Source: an uncultured Bacteroidales bacterium
GTDB taxonomy: Bacteria > Bacteroidota > Bacteroidia > Bacteroidales > F082
Assembly: GCA_900318465.1 (NCBI GenBank)
Contig: ONKQ01000022.1
Location: 1 to 40,284 of the forward strand
Reading direction: 5' to 3'
Length of the DNA: 40,284 nt
The stretch's first letter is position 1. Every line of letters begins with the position of its first letter. Shown one piece after another: positions 24,802 through 32,623 of the stretch. Under the pieces are notes generated by a model that saw nothing but the letters and a program-made list of their open reading frames with translations, did no database searches and was not told the DNA's origin. The position numbers and the translations under genes were made by a program.

Positions 24802-25704
24802 ATGAAAAAGAAGATTTACATCGCTGGCTGTGGAGGTATGCTCGGCGAGGCTTTCTACCAGCAGTTTAAGGATGACTATATCATTAAGTGTACGGATAAG
24901 GACGTAAATGCCGACTGGCTGTCGTTCTTGGACTTCCGCGACTTCGATGCCTACAAGAAAGATGTCGAGGAATTCCACCCCGATTATCTCTTTCATCTTG
25001 GAGCCTACACCGACTTGGAATGGTGTGAACAAAATGCCGATGAGGTGTATTTGACCAACACGCTCTGTGTGGAAAACGCAGTATATATCGCCAATTCGTT
25101 GAATATTCCTCTATTATACATCAGCACAGCAGGCATCTTCGACGGCAAAAAACAGCTCTATGACGATTGGGACCAACCCAACCCATTGGGTGTTTATGCA
25201 CGCTCCAAGTATATGGGTGAGCGCTTTGTGGTGGAGAACGCCAACCGTTACTTGGTTTGCCGCGCAGGTTGGATGATGGGTGCTGGTCCGACCAAGGACA
25301 AGAAGTTCATCCAAAAAATAATGCGCCAGCTGAAAGACGGCAAAAAAGAACTTTTCATTGTGAATGACAAGGATGGCACGCCTACTTACACACAAGACTT
25401 TGCCCATACAGTGAAAAACCTCATCCATAAGGAATATTGGGGATTGTATAATTGCGTTTGCAGCGGACAAACAAGTCGTTTGGAGGTATGCGAAGAGTTG
25501 CTGAAAATATTAGGTTTACAAGACAAAATCAAAATCAACGTTGTGACCTCGGAATATTTCGCAAAGGAGTATTTTGCCGACCGTCCTGCTTGCGAGCGTT
25601 TATGGACGAGAAAACTGAACCTGAGAGGCGTCAATGCGATGCGTGACTGGCGCATCTCGTTGAAAGAATACATCGAAAACTATTATCAAGGATATTTGGA
25701 TTGA
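24802..25704 (+). CDS. RmlD-like dTDP-4-dehydrorhamnose reductase family protein
   Basis: Start set at ATG 24802 (300 aa), giving MKKKIYIAGCGGMLGEAFYQ; an upstream in-frame ATG at 24748 lies inside the acetyltransferase gene. The protein matches the RmlD group: GCGGMLG nucleotide loop, LGAYTDLEWCEQNADEVYLT, TAGIFDGK, NPLGVYARSKYMGE with the catalytic Tyr and Lys, and a terminal DWRISLKEYI. RmlD reduces dTDP-4-keto-rhamnose to dTDP-rhamnose with NAD(P)H. The gene is followed one base later by a rhamnosyltransferase-like gene, which fits rhamnose. However, RmlD relatives also reduce other 4-keto sugars, so the exact product is uncertain. GC content rises from this gene onward. Confidence 0.83.
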   Translation: MKKKIYIAGCGGMLGEAFYQQFKDDYIIKCTDKDVNADWLSFLDFRDFDAYKKDVEEFHPDYLFHLGAYTDLEWCEQNADEVYLTNTLCVENAVYIANSLNIPLLYISTAGIFDGKKQLYDDWDQPNPLGVYARSKYMGERFVVENANRYLVCRAGWMMGAGPTKDKKFIQKIMRQLKDGKKELFIVNDKDGTPTYTQDFAHTVKNLIHKEYWGLYNCVCSGQTSRLEVCEELLKILGLQDKIKINVVTSEYFAKEYFADRPACERLWTRKLNLRGVNAMRDWRISLKEYIENYYQGYLD

Positions 25705-25705
25705 T

Positions 25706-26833
25706 ATGTCAGACAAGAAAAAAGTTGTGTTAATTGGTACCAACGGCATTCCTGCCAGTTATGGTGGCATAGAGACTTTAGCAGAGTATTTGGCTCGTGA
25801 CCTTAACGAATACTACGACTTGTATTGCTATTGCTCAAAGACACCCAAAGAAAAGCAATTGGAAACATATAGAAACACAAAATTGATTTATTCACGTTGG
25901 AAAGCCAACGGCTGGCAGTCTATCTTTTTCGACGGCTCGACTATTCTCAAGTCTTTAAGAAAACATGATGTCTTGGTTGTTTTAGGCTGTTCATGTCCTC
26001 CAGCATTGTTTTTCAAGGTATTTACTCACAAGCATATAGTACTGAATGCCATCGGTGGCAAGGAAACTGAGAAAGTCAGAGGCTTGAAGCTTTTTGGAAA
26101 AATAGAGATAGCCATCAAGAAATGGATGGAAGGTCTTCAAGCAAAATACGCCGATTTTGTCATCATCGACAACGCAGCCAATGTGGAAACATTTGAAAAG
26201 AAACATCATGTTGATGTTTTGTTGGCAGAATATGGTGGTGACCATGCAATGGCTGAACCTGTTACACCTGAGATGGTTAAGAAGTATCCGTTCTTGAAAG
26301 TACAATACGATGTTACGGTTTCAAGAGCCCAAGAAGATATGAATATCCACATGGTGATTGAGGCATACAAACAGGTGCCTGAGCGCAAGGTGGTCATCAT
26401 TTCCAATTGGCAGAAATCGGAATACGGTCAGAAACTTTATGCAGAGAACTTCAACAAGTATCCCAACATCATTTTGCTTAATGCCATCTACGACCAAAAA
26501 GAGTTGAATACCATTCGTTCCAATGCCTCATTATATTTGCACACCCATTCGATGTGCGGTACTGCACCTTCGTTGGTAGAGGCCATGTACTTGGATCTGC
26601 CTGTAATTTGCTTCAAGGTACCTACCAACATGGAGACGACGGAGGGAAAATCCGTTTATTTTGAGACCGCCAATGAATTGGTAAACGTATTGAAAGGACT
26701 GGATGAAACAACACTTATGCGGCTGAAAACTGATTTGAACGAGATAGCTTTGCGTCGCTACAACTGGAAACGCATTTCTGACATATACAAGGGTTGCATC
26801 GACAAATGCATCGAAAAGCAAGAAAAGAAATAA
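25706..26833 (+). CDS. DUF1972/Cps2T-type glycosyltransferase, possibly rhamnosyltransferase
   Basis: The N-terminal domain starts VVLIGTNGIPASYGGIETL, the hallmark of the DUF1972 domain found in rhamnosyltransferases such as streptococcal Cps2T. The C-terminal GT4 half has VSRAQEDMNIHMVIEAYK and SMCGTAPSLVEAMYLDLPVI, which forms the donor-binding site. At 375 residues it is full length. It starts one base after the RmlD-like gene, so a dTDP-rhamnose donor is a reasonable inference. It contains no membrane segment and acts at the cytoplasmic face on the lipid-linked intermediate. Confidence 0.88.
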   Translation: MSDKKKVVLIGTNGIPASYGGIETLAEYLARDLNEYYDLYCYCSKTPKEKQLETYRNTKLIYSRWKANGWQSIFFDGSTILKSLRKHDVLVVLGCSCPPALFFKVFTHKHIVLNAIGGKETEKVRGLKLFGKIEIAIKKWMEGLQAKYADFVIIDNAANVETFEKKHHVDVLLAEYGGDHAMAEPVTPEMVKKYPFLKVQYDVTVSRAQEDMNIHMVIEAYKQVPERKVVIISNWQKSEYGQKLYAENFNKYPNIILLNAIYDQKELNTIRSNASLYLHTHSMCGTAPSLVEAMYLDLPVICFKVPTNMETTEGKSVYFETANELVNVLKGLDETTLMRLKTDLNEIALRRYNWKRISDIYKGCIDKCIEKQEKK

Positions 26834-26844
26834 TCCATTGAAAT

Positions 26845-27759
26845 ATGAAAACAATAGCCATTACAGGTGCGTCGGGCTTCATTGGTCAGCACCTGCTAAA
26901 ACATTATCTTGACGAGGGTACGAAGGTGGTTGCCATCGTACCCGATCCCGAAACATTGGAACCTTACGCTTGCCCTAATCTTGAAGTGGTGAAAGCCTTC
27001 TTTGAGGATTTCGGACGGCTTTCGGAATTAACTGCTACCCGCGACATTGACATCTTCTACTATTTGTCGTGGGGTGGTTATGGCAAGTCCACCAACGACT
27101 ATGCGGCCCAGGAGCAGAACATCCTGCCCATCTGCAATGCGGTGAGTGAGGCAGCCAAAATGGGATGTAAGCGGTTCCTGTTCAGTACTTCATTTTCGGA
27201 GTATATGATTAGCGAACACGAAAAGCTGACACACAACACCGGCGCACACTGCAATGTGTACGGAGCGGCAAAACAAGCCGCCCGAGTGCTGGCTCATGCC
27301 ACAGCTGCTCAAAAGGGTGTGCCTTTCCTTTGTGTGGCTTTCGCCAACACTTTTGGCGTTGGCGACCGCTCTCATCGTAGTACCAATCTATTTGTACATA
27401 AGTTATTACGTGGCGAGGCTTTGGATTTGACAGAAGGCATTCACCTCTATGATTGGAACTATGTTGAGGACACACTAGCTGGATTAGTGTTGGCTGGTGA
27501 GAAAGGCAAAGTGGATTCGGTGTATTATATTGGTAGCGATCGTCGCCGGCCGCTGAAAGACATTGTGAGCGAGGTACGCGATATTTTGGCACCGGGTGTG
27601 GAAATTCGTCTTGGTACTTACAAGGAGGATTTCCATGTCGACTACACCAGTGTGGATGTGACAAAACTATACCGTGACACAGGTTATCAGCCGAAGTGGA
27701 ATTTCCGCGACGCAGTGGTAGCCACGGCCAATTGGGTAAAAACTCTTGATTGGGATTAA
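26845..27759 (+). CDS. NAD-dependent epimerase/dehydratase (extended SDR), sugar-nucleotide type
   Basis: A 304-residue extended SDR with GASGFIGQHL near the N-terminus (GxxGxxG), FSTSFSEYM and the catalytic VYGAAKQAAR (Tyr and Lys). It lacks the RmlB signatures and the GalE/GAE signature AAQAGVRYS. Its position directly before rmlC (18-base gap) suggests it acts on a dTDP-4-keto-6-deoxy sugar, possibly as a 4-reductase giving a sugar other than rhamnose. This is inference from context. The long divergent middle section (NYAAQEQN... type) gives no further clue. Confidence 0.8.
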   Translation: MKTIAITGASGFIGQHLLKHYLDEGTKVVAIVPDPETLEPYACPNLEVVKAFFEDFGRLSELTATRDIDIFYYLSWGGYGKSTNDYAAQEQNILPICNAVSEAAKMGCKRFLFSTSFSEYMISEHEKLTHNTGAHCNVYGAAKQAARVLAHATAAQKGVPFLCVAFANTFGVGDRSHRSTNLFVHKLLRGEALDLTEGIHLYDWNYVEDTLAGLVLAGEKGKVDSVYYIGSDRRRPLKDIVSEVRDILAPGVEIRLGTYKEDFHVDYTSVDVTKLYRDTGYQPKWNFRDAVVATANWVKTLDWD

Positions 27760-27777
27760 TTATAAATCTTTTGAATT

Positions 27778-28347
27778 ATGGCATATAAGAAAATAGCGAC
27801 AGAATTACCGGGCGTGTTCATCTTGGAACCGCAGGTGTTTGGCGACCACAGAGGCTGGTTTATGGAATCGTGGTCGGTAAAGAATATGGAAGACCTTGGA
27901 ATAAAAGTGGATTTTGTTCAGGATAACCAGAGTTTCACAGCCAAGAAAGGCACTCTGCGCGGTATTCATTACCAACAGAATCCAATGGCGCAAGCCAAAT
28001 TGGTACGTGTGGTTCGTGGTGCGGTGATGGACATTGCCGTCGATTTGCGTAAAGGTTCACCTACATACGGACAATGGACTGGCGCAGAGCTATCAGCGGA
28101 AAACAAGAGGCAAATCTATATTCCGCAAGGATTCGGACATGCTTTCTTGACGCTTACTGATGATGTGGAATTCTGTTACAAGTGTGACAACCTCTATAGC
28201 AAGGAGTGCGACCGTAATATCCGCTGGAACGATCCAGACATCAATGTAGATTGGAAGTCTTTCGGACTAGAAAGCGAGCCCGTGCTAAGTGAGAAAGATG
28301 CCAATGCACCATTGTTGAAAGATAGCGACTGTAATTTTATGATATGA
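27778..28347 (+). CDS. rmlC: dTDP-4-dehydrorhamnose 3,5-epimerase
   Basis: The 189-residue cupin matches RmlC: FGDHRGWFMESW, VQDNQSFTAKKGTLRGIHYQ with catalytic His64, DIAVDLRKGSPTYGQW, IYIPQGFGHAFL and CYKCDNLYS with the active-site tyrosine (Tyr134 or Tyr140). It epimerises C3 and C5 of dTDP-4-keto-6-deoxyglucose. With RmlA at 5211 and the RmlD-like protein at 24802 the dTDP-rhamnose pathway is present except for RmlB. The rml genes are scattered over 23 kb rather than clustered as rmlBDAC, which is unusual and suggests the operon was built from several sources. Confidence 0.93.
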   Translation: MAYKKIATELPGVFILEPQVFGDHRGWFMESWSVKNMEDLGIKVDFVQDNQSFTAKKGTLRGIHYQQNPMAQAKLVRVVRGAVMDIAVDLRKGSPTYGQWTGAELSAENKRQIYIPQGFGHAFLTLTDDVEFCYKCDNLYSKECDRNIRWNDPDINVDWKSFGLESEPVLSEKDANAPLLKDSDCNFMI

Positions 28348-28366
28348 ATTTTAAAAAACAATCAAT

Positions 28367-29395
28367 ATGGACAAAGTAAGAGTAGGAATTATCGGTTTTG
28401 GTCGAATGGGACTAACCCATTATTCAATTATTAATACGCATCCTGCGGTGGAAATGACGGCTATTGCCGACACGTCAAGTATGATGCTAAATATGATTAA
28501 AAAGTATTTGCCCAATGTGAAGATGTTTGAGGATTACAAAGACCTATTGAAAAGTGGTCTTGTTGATGCGGTCATCATCTGCACGCCTTCGATATTGCAT
28601 TACGAAGCCTGTAAGCTGGCAGGTGAAAATGGTATTGCAGTGTTCTGTGAGAAACCTTTCACAACTAGTCCTGAACAATCTCTTGAGTTGGCTAATATGT
28701 TCGAGCAAAAGGGTCTGGTAAACCAAGTGGGATATGTGTATCGTTTTGATGTAGTATTCAACAAAGTGAAAGAATACCTTGATCAAAACCTCATAGGCAA
28801 AGTGTCACATGTGAATGCGCAATTTTTAAGTGCGACCATCCAAAGTACTAAACCGGCCAAAGGATGGCGTTCAAAAAGAGAGAATGGTGGAGGTGCTACA
28901 TACGAAATGGGCAGCCATGTGTTTGACCTGATGAACTTCTTTATTGGCAAGCAGCAGAAAGTGTATGGATCCTTGCTGAATCAGGTCTATTCTGAGAGTG
29001 TAGAAGATATCTGTTCGGCAGAAGTTCAATATGCTGATGGTATCACATGTTCATTCCATGTCAACTGGAGCGATTACACCTATAGGAAACCTATGTTGAA
29101 GCTTGATTTTCATGGTACCAAGGGCAAAATACAGGCCGATTTGTACGGATTGAAGGTGTACTTGCGTGACGAGAACAAAGAGCATGGTATTCCCGAAGGT
29201 TGGACTACCACGCCCATGAATATGCTACCCGATCCGACGCCTTATTATGTGAGAGGAACAAGTTTCACCAATCAATTGTATGCTTTTGCCGATGCGGTGA
29301 AAGAATCACGTAATACCACTGGCTGCTCGTTCCGTGCCGCTTCTGAGACACAAGAGTTAATCCACACGATTTTTGAAAACAACGAAAAACAGTAA
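28367..29395 (+). CDS. Gfo/Idh/MocA-family oxidoreductase
   Basis: A 342-residue NAD(P)-dependent oxidoreductase. N-terminal Rossmann fold: VGIIGFGRMG (6-15), ICTPSILHYE, and CEKPF (94-98), where Lys96 is the usual catalytic lysine. The C-terminal domain has GGGATYEMGSHVFDLMNFF, with the histidine that often joins catalysis. Members in polysaccharide loci oxidise or reduce nucleotide sugars, for example WlbA/WbpB-type 3-dehydrogenases, but this one is not close enough to name. It is followed 5 bases later by an unknown TIM-barrel-like protein with which it probably works. Confidence 0.88.
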   Translation: MDKVRVGIIGFGRMGLTHYSIINTHPAVEMTAIADTSSMMLNMIKKYLPNVKMFEDYKDLLKSGLVDAVIICTPSILHYEACKLAGENGIAVFCEKPFTTSPEQSLELANMFEQKGLVNQVGYVYRFDVVFNKVKEYLDQNLIGKVSHVNAQFLSATIQSTKPAKGWRSKRENGGGATYEMGSHVFDLMNFFIGKQQKVYGSLLNQVYSESVEDICSAEVQYADGITCSFHVNWSDYTYRKPMLKLDFHGTKGKIQADLYGLKVYLRDENKEHGIPEGWTTTPMNMLPDPTPYYVRGTSFTNQLYAFADAVKESRNTTGCSFRAASETQELIHTIFENNEKQ

Positions 29396-29400
29396 GCATT

Positions 29401-30279
29401 ATGGAAAAGATAGACAAGATAATTTTTGGAGATAATCAGTTTTTTGGAATAAATCATCGCTCTCAAGAAAAAGCCGAGGAATTATTAAAACGCTTCAGCG
29501 ATGTTCATAACATTCTGAAAGTTTATGACGATGCTTTTAGCTGTGGTATTAAGGCAGTGATGCTGAATAGTAACGACCGCGCAGAAGAAATCTGTCAGTA
29601 TTTTCGTGACCATAAAGAAAAGTATAGTGACATTGCTTGGTATCCTTCTGTGCCTTATCCACATAAATATGCCGATATGGTAAATGAATTAGGTATTTTC
29701 CCGGCAATCAACGAAGTGTTGTTCAAAGGCAACAGTGTTGGCGGTGTGTTAGGAATGATTGGTAAGGGAGCCGCAGCCGTTTTCACAAAAGATGCTATGC
29801 GTATGATGGAAATGTTGCTTGATGTCGAGTTCAAAATCTATAGGGGGCTGAATGTGAAATGCTATTTCCTATTGAATCCTATTACCGATTTGGTTTTGGG
29901 TTACAACATCAAGGATGTATTTGAACACTATTGTGAATATGTGCAGAAAAAGTATAAAGTTTTGCCAGGGTTTATCACATTGAATATGCCTTATTTGAAA
30001 CGCAAATTGGAAGAATGGGGCATTGATAATGTGGTCATTTGTTCAACAATCAATAAGGCGGGATTCAACATGTTTCCCTCGAAAGAGGAGTATGAAAAAG
30101 CAATTGCAGCGAACGATCCTGAAAAGTATCAGTTAATGGCTATGTCACCCTTGGCGTCAGGTTCCATTTCACCTAAAGAGTCATTTGATTATATCAATAG
30201 CTTGAATCTGCAATCTGTGGTGTTTGGTGCTTCTTCGAAGAATCATATTGAGAGTTCGGTAGAATTGATAAAGCTTTAA
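29401..30279 (+). CDS. Unknown protein, TIM-barrel-like, paired with the Gfo/Idh/MocA enzyme (292 aa)
   Basis: I do not recognise the family firmly. It begins KIIFGDNQFFGINHRSQEKA and alternates strands and helices in a way that suggests a beta/alpha barrel (IKAVMLNSN, IAWYPSVPYP, NVKCYFLLNPITDL, NVVICSTINKAGFNMFP, LMAMSPLASGSI, VVFGASSKNHIESS). The last section recalls aldo-keto reductases, where a late ...MSPLASG strand precedes the cofactor site, but the usual catalytic tetrad is not evident to me. No signal peptide is seen. Context points to modification of a nucleotide sugar together with the 28367 product. Confidence 0.78.
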   Translation: MEKIDKIIFGDNQFFGINHRSQEKAEELLKRFSDVHNILKVYDDAFSCGIKAVMLNSNDRAEEICQYFRDHKEKYSDIAWYPSVPYPHKYADMVNELGIFPAINEVLFKGNSVGGVLGMIGKGAAAVFTKDAMRMMEMLLDVEFKIYRGLNVKCYFLLNPITDLVLGYNIKDVFEHYCEYVQKKYKVLPGFITLNMPYLKRKLEEWGIDNVVICSTINKAGFNMFPSKEEYEKAIAANDPEKYQLMAMSPLASGSISPKESFDYINSLNLQSVVFGASSKNHIESSVELIKL

Positions 30280-30310
30280 AACACGAAGGCTTATTTAGAA
30301 TTATTGAACC

Positions 30311-31249
30311 ATGAACATTCTCATCACTGGAGTCCACGGTTTCGTGGGCTCCAATTTAGTTACTGCTCTCAAAGGAAATAACAAAATTTATGGTCTTGAC
30401 ATTGTCGCTCCAGGAAAAGACGGCGTGGCAAAGACCTATTCTTGGGATGATTTGGATAGCGGACAAGTACCAGAAGTCGACGTCATTATCCATCTGGCGG
30501 GTAAGGCTCACGACACGAAAAACCAAACCGAAGCCGAGGTTTATTTCAAGGTCAATACAGGACTGACTCAAAAGATTTACGATTATTTTTTGAAATCTTC
30601 GGCCAAGAAATTCATTTTCTTCAGTACTGCCAAAGCTGCGGCTGATAAGGTGGATGGCATATTGACGGAAGATGTTGTTCCTTCGCCAAAAGGTCCATAC
30701 GGTGAAAGCAAGATTGCTGCTGAAAAGTACGTTCAGGAGCATCCTGCTGCCGACAAGCAGGTATACATTATGCGTCCCTGCATGATACATGGGCCAGGCA
30801 ACAAGGGCAATTTGAATTTATTGTATAATGTGGTGAAGAAAGGTATTCCTTGGCCTTTGGGTGCTTTTGATAACCGCCGTACTTTCACTTCGATTGATAA
30901 TTTGTGTTTTGTCATTGACGGTTTGCTCACCAAGGACGTGCCTTCAGGTATCTACAATATGGGCGACGACGAAGCTTTAAGCACCAACGAGCTCATTGAA
31001 ATCATCTGTCAGAGCCTCGGAAAAAAAGCCCATATTTGGAAGCTTTCAAAAGGTTTTATGACCAAAACAGCAAAAGTCTGTGGCAAGCTACATCTTCCCT
31101 TGGATGAGGAGCGGCTGCGCAAACTAACCGAAAGCTATATTTCTTCCAATGCAAAGATCAAAGCAGCATTGGGTGTTGAATCTATGCCAGTGGCCGCTCG
31201 CGATGGATTGATGAAAACCTTGAACTGTTTTAAAGAAGAACAATCATGA
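30311..31249 (+). CDS. NAD-dependent epimerase/reductase of the WbpV/WbpK type
   Basis: Extended SDR of 312 residues: GVHGFVGSNL (7-16), VIIHLAGKAHDTK, FFSTAKAAA, and GPYGESKIAAEKY with Tyr130 and Lys134. The HLAGKAHD strand and the gene order directly before a WbpL/WcfS-like transferase are typical of reductases that finish UDP-FucNAc, UDP-QuiNAc or related amino-deoxysugars. Its stop overlaps the next start by four bases (ATGA), so the two are coupled. It likely prepares the 4-keto sugar used by the initiating transferase. The exact sugar is not readable. Confidence 0.83.
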   Translation: MNILITGVHGFVGSNLVTALKGNNKIYGLDIVAPGKDGVAKTYSWDDLDSGQVPEVDVIIHLAGKAHDTKNQTEAEVYFKVNTGLTQKIYDYFLKSSAKKFIFFSTAKAAADKVDGILTEDVVPSPKGPYGESKIAAEKYVQEHPAADKQVYIMRPCMIHGPGNKGNLNLLYNVVKKGIPWPLGAFDNRRTFTSIDNLCFVIDGLLTKDVPSGIYNMGDDEALSTNELIEIICQSLGKKAHIWKLSKGFMTKTAKVCGKLHLPLDEERLRKLTESYISSNAKIKAALGVESMPVAARDGLMKTLNCFKEEQS

Positions 31250-32229
31250 CTTTGTGGATTTACTTGTTCATCGCCGTAATCCTTGTGGTAGCGGAGTTGG
31301 TTTATTTTAAGATTGCAGACAAGCTTAACATCATCGACAAACCTAATCAGCGTTCATCGCATACCAAAGTCACCTTGCGTGGTGGAGGTATTATCTTTCT
31401 TTTTGGTGCATGGCTTTGGGCGGTTTTCTTTGGCCTTCAATACCCATGGTTTATGATAGGTTTGACGGCTATCGCCATCATCAGCTTCATTGATGATGTG
31501 CATTCTGTTCCAAATTGGGCAAGGCTTATTATTCAGTTTACTGCCATGTTCTTGATGTTCCATGAACTTTGTATTCTTCAGTGGAACATGTGGTGGGCGG
31601 TGTTCATTGCTTGGATTGTATGTGTGGGCATCATCAATGCTTACAACTTCATGGATGGTATCAATGGCATCACGGGAGCTTATTCTTTGGCGGTGCTTTT
31701 ACCCTTGATTTATGTCAATAGCAAGACCCCGTTCATTAATATGCCTTTTCTTATCGTTACAGGGTTGGCCATACTTGTATTCTGTTTCTTCAATTTCCGA
31801 AAGAAAGCCAAATGTTTTGCTGGTGATGTGGGAGCCATTGGCATTGCCTTCATCCTTATCTTTGCAGTGGGCAAACTGATGGTGTCCGAGAATGACCTCA
31901 CTTATATCGTTTTCTTCACGGTCTATGGCGTTGATACAGTGCTCACCATTTGTCACCGCATTATGTTGCATGAACACTTGGGTGAGGCACACCGCAAACA
32001 TGCATTTCAAATCATGGCCAACGAGCTAAGGATACCACATGTGGTGGTCTCAACCATTTATATGATGTTGCAGTTACTTATTTCTTTTGGTATGATATTG
32101 CTTCCAATGAAACACTGGATTTATATGTGTATTGTGTTTGCTATCTTCGGCAGTGCCTATCTGTTATTTATGTGGAAGTATTATTATTTGCATGAAGAAT
32201 ACCTTAAATCCCAGAAAAATGTTAATTGA
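31246..32229 (+). CDS. Initiating glycosyl-1-phosphate transferase (WecA/WbpL/WcfS family)
   Basis: A 327-residue polyprenyl-phosphate N-acetylhexosamine-1-phosphate transferase with about 10 membrane segments. Signatures: GGGIIFLFGAW, SFIDDVHSVP (Asp-Asp), NAYNFMDGINGITG, GDVGAIGIAF and the cytoplasmic loop HRIMLHEHLGEAHRKHAFQ. It transfers a sugar phosphate from a UDP-sugar to undecaprenyl phosphate and so starts each repeat unit. The loop is closer to the WbpL/WcfS branch (amino-deoxysugar substrates) than to WecA, fitting the neighbouring WbpV-like reductase and WcfR-like aminotransferase genes. It is the only initiating enzyme seen. Confidence 0.92.
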   Translation: MTLWIYLFIAVILVVAELVYFKIADKLNIIDKPNQRSSHTKVTLRGGGIIFLFGAWLWAVFFGLQYPWFMIGLTAIAIISFIDDVHSVPNWARLIIQFTAMFLMFHELCILQWNMWWAVFIAWIVCVGIINAYNFMDGINGITGAYSLAVLLPLIYVNSKTPFINMPFLIVTGLAILVFCFFNFRKKAKCFAGDVGAIGIAFILIFAVGKLMVSENDLTYIVFFTVYGVDTVLTICHRIMLHEHLGEAHRKHAFQIMANELRIPHVVVSTIYMMLQLLISFGMILLPMKHWIYMCIVFAIFGSAYLLFMWKYYYLHEEYLKSQKNVN

Positions 32230-32614
32230 CCAACAACTTCTTGACCATTTAACCGAACAAGCCAAAGCATCACCCCGTCTGAGGATGAATTTTGACTTGC
32301 GCAACAGTGACAAGGATCAATCGCAGCGCATGTTGAACGCCATAGAACCAGGTTCACCCATTCCTATTCATCGTCATCAAAAGTCAACGGAGACGGTGGT
32401 CTGCTTGCGCGGCAGGCTTGTGTGGGAGTTTTATGACGAGATGGAAAAGATATGCACCGAGACTATAGAATTGTCTCCTAATGGCTCTGTGGTGGCTCTT
32501 AATGTCCCGAAGGGACAATGGCATACCGTGAAAGCCTTGGAGTCAGGCTCTGTAATCTTAGAAGTTAAAGAAGGTTCGTATGAACCGCAAAGTCCTTCGG
32601 ACATACTATTATAA
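32219..32614 (+). CDS. wbuC: WbuC-family cupin
   Basis: Start chosen at ATG 32219 (131 aa), overlapping the end of the transferase gene by 11 bases. A longer frame from 32132 would add 29 residues that only repeat transferase sequence in another frame. From MLIDQQLLDHL onward the protein matches WbuC: SPRLRMNFDLRNSDKDQSQR, IEPGSPIPIHRHQKSTET with the cupin histidines, RGRLVWEF, and NVPKGQWHTVKAL. WbuC proteins occur in many O-antigen and capsule loci, often beside WbpL-like genes, but their reaction is not established. It probably acts in the cytoplasm. Confidence 0.85.
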   Translation: MLIDQQLLDHLTEQAKASPRLRMNFDLRNSDKDQSQRMLNAIEPGSPIPIHRHQKSTETVVCLRGRLVWEFYDEMEKICTETIELSPNGSVVALNVPKGQWHTVKALESGSVILEVKEGSYEPQSPSDILL

Positions 32615-32623
32615 TTCAGTTTT

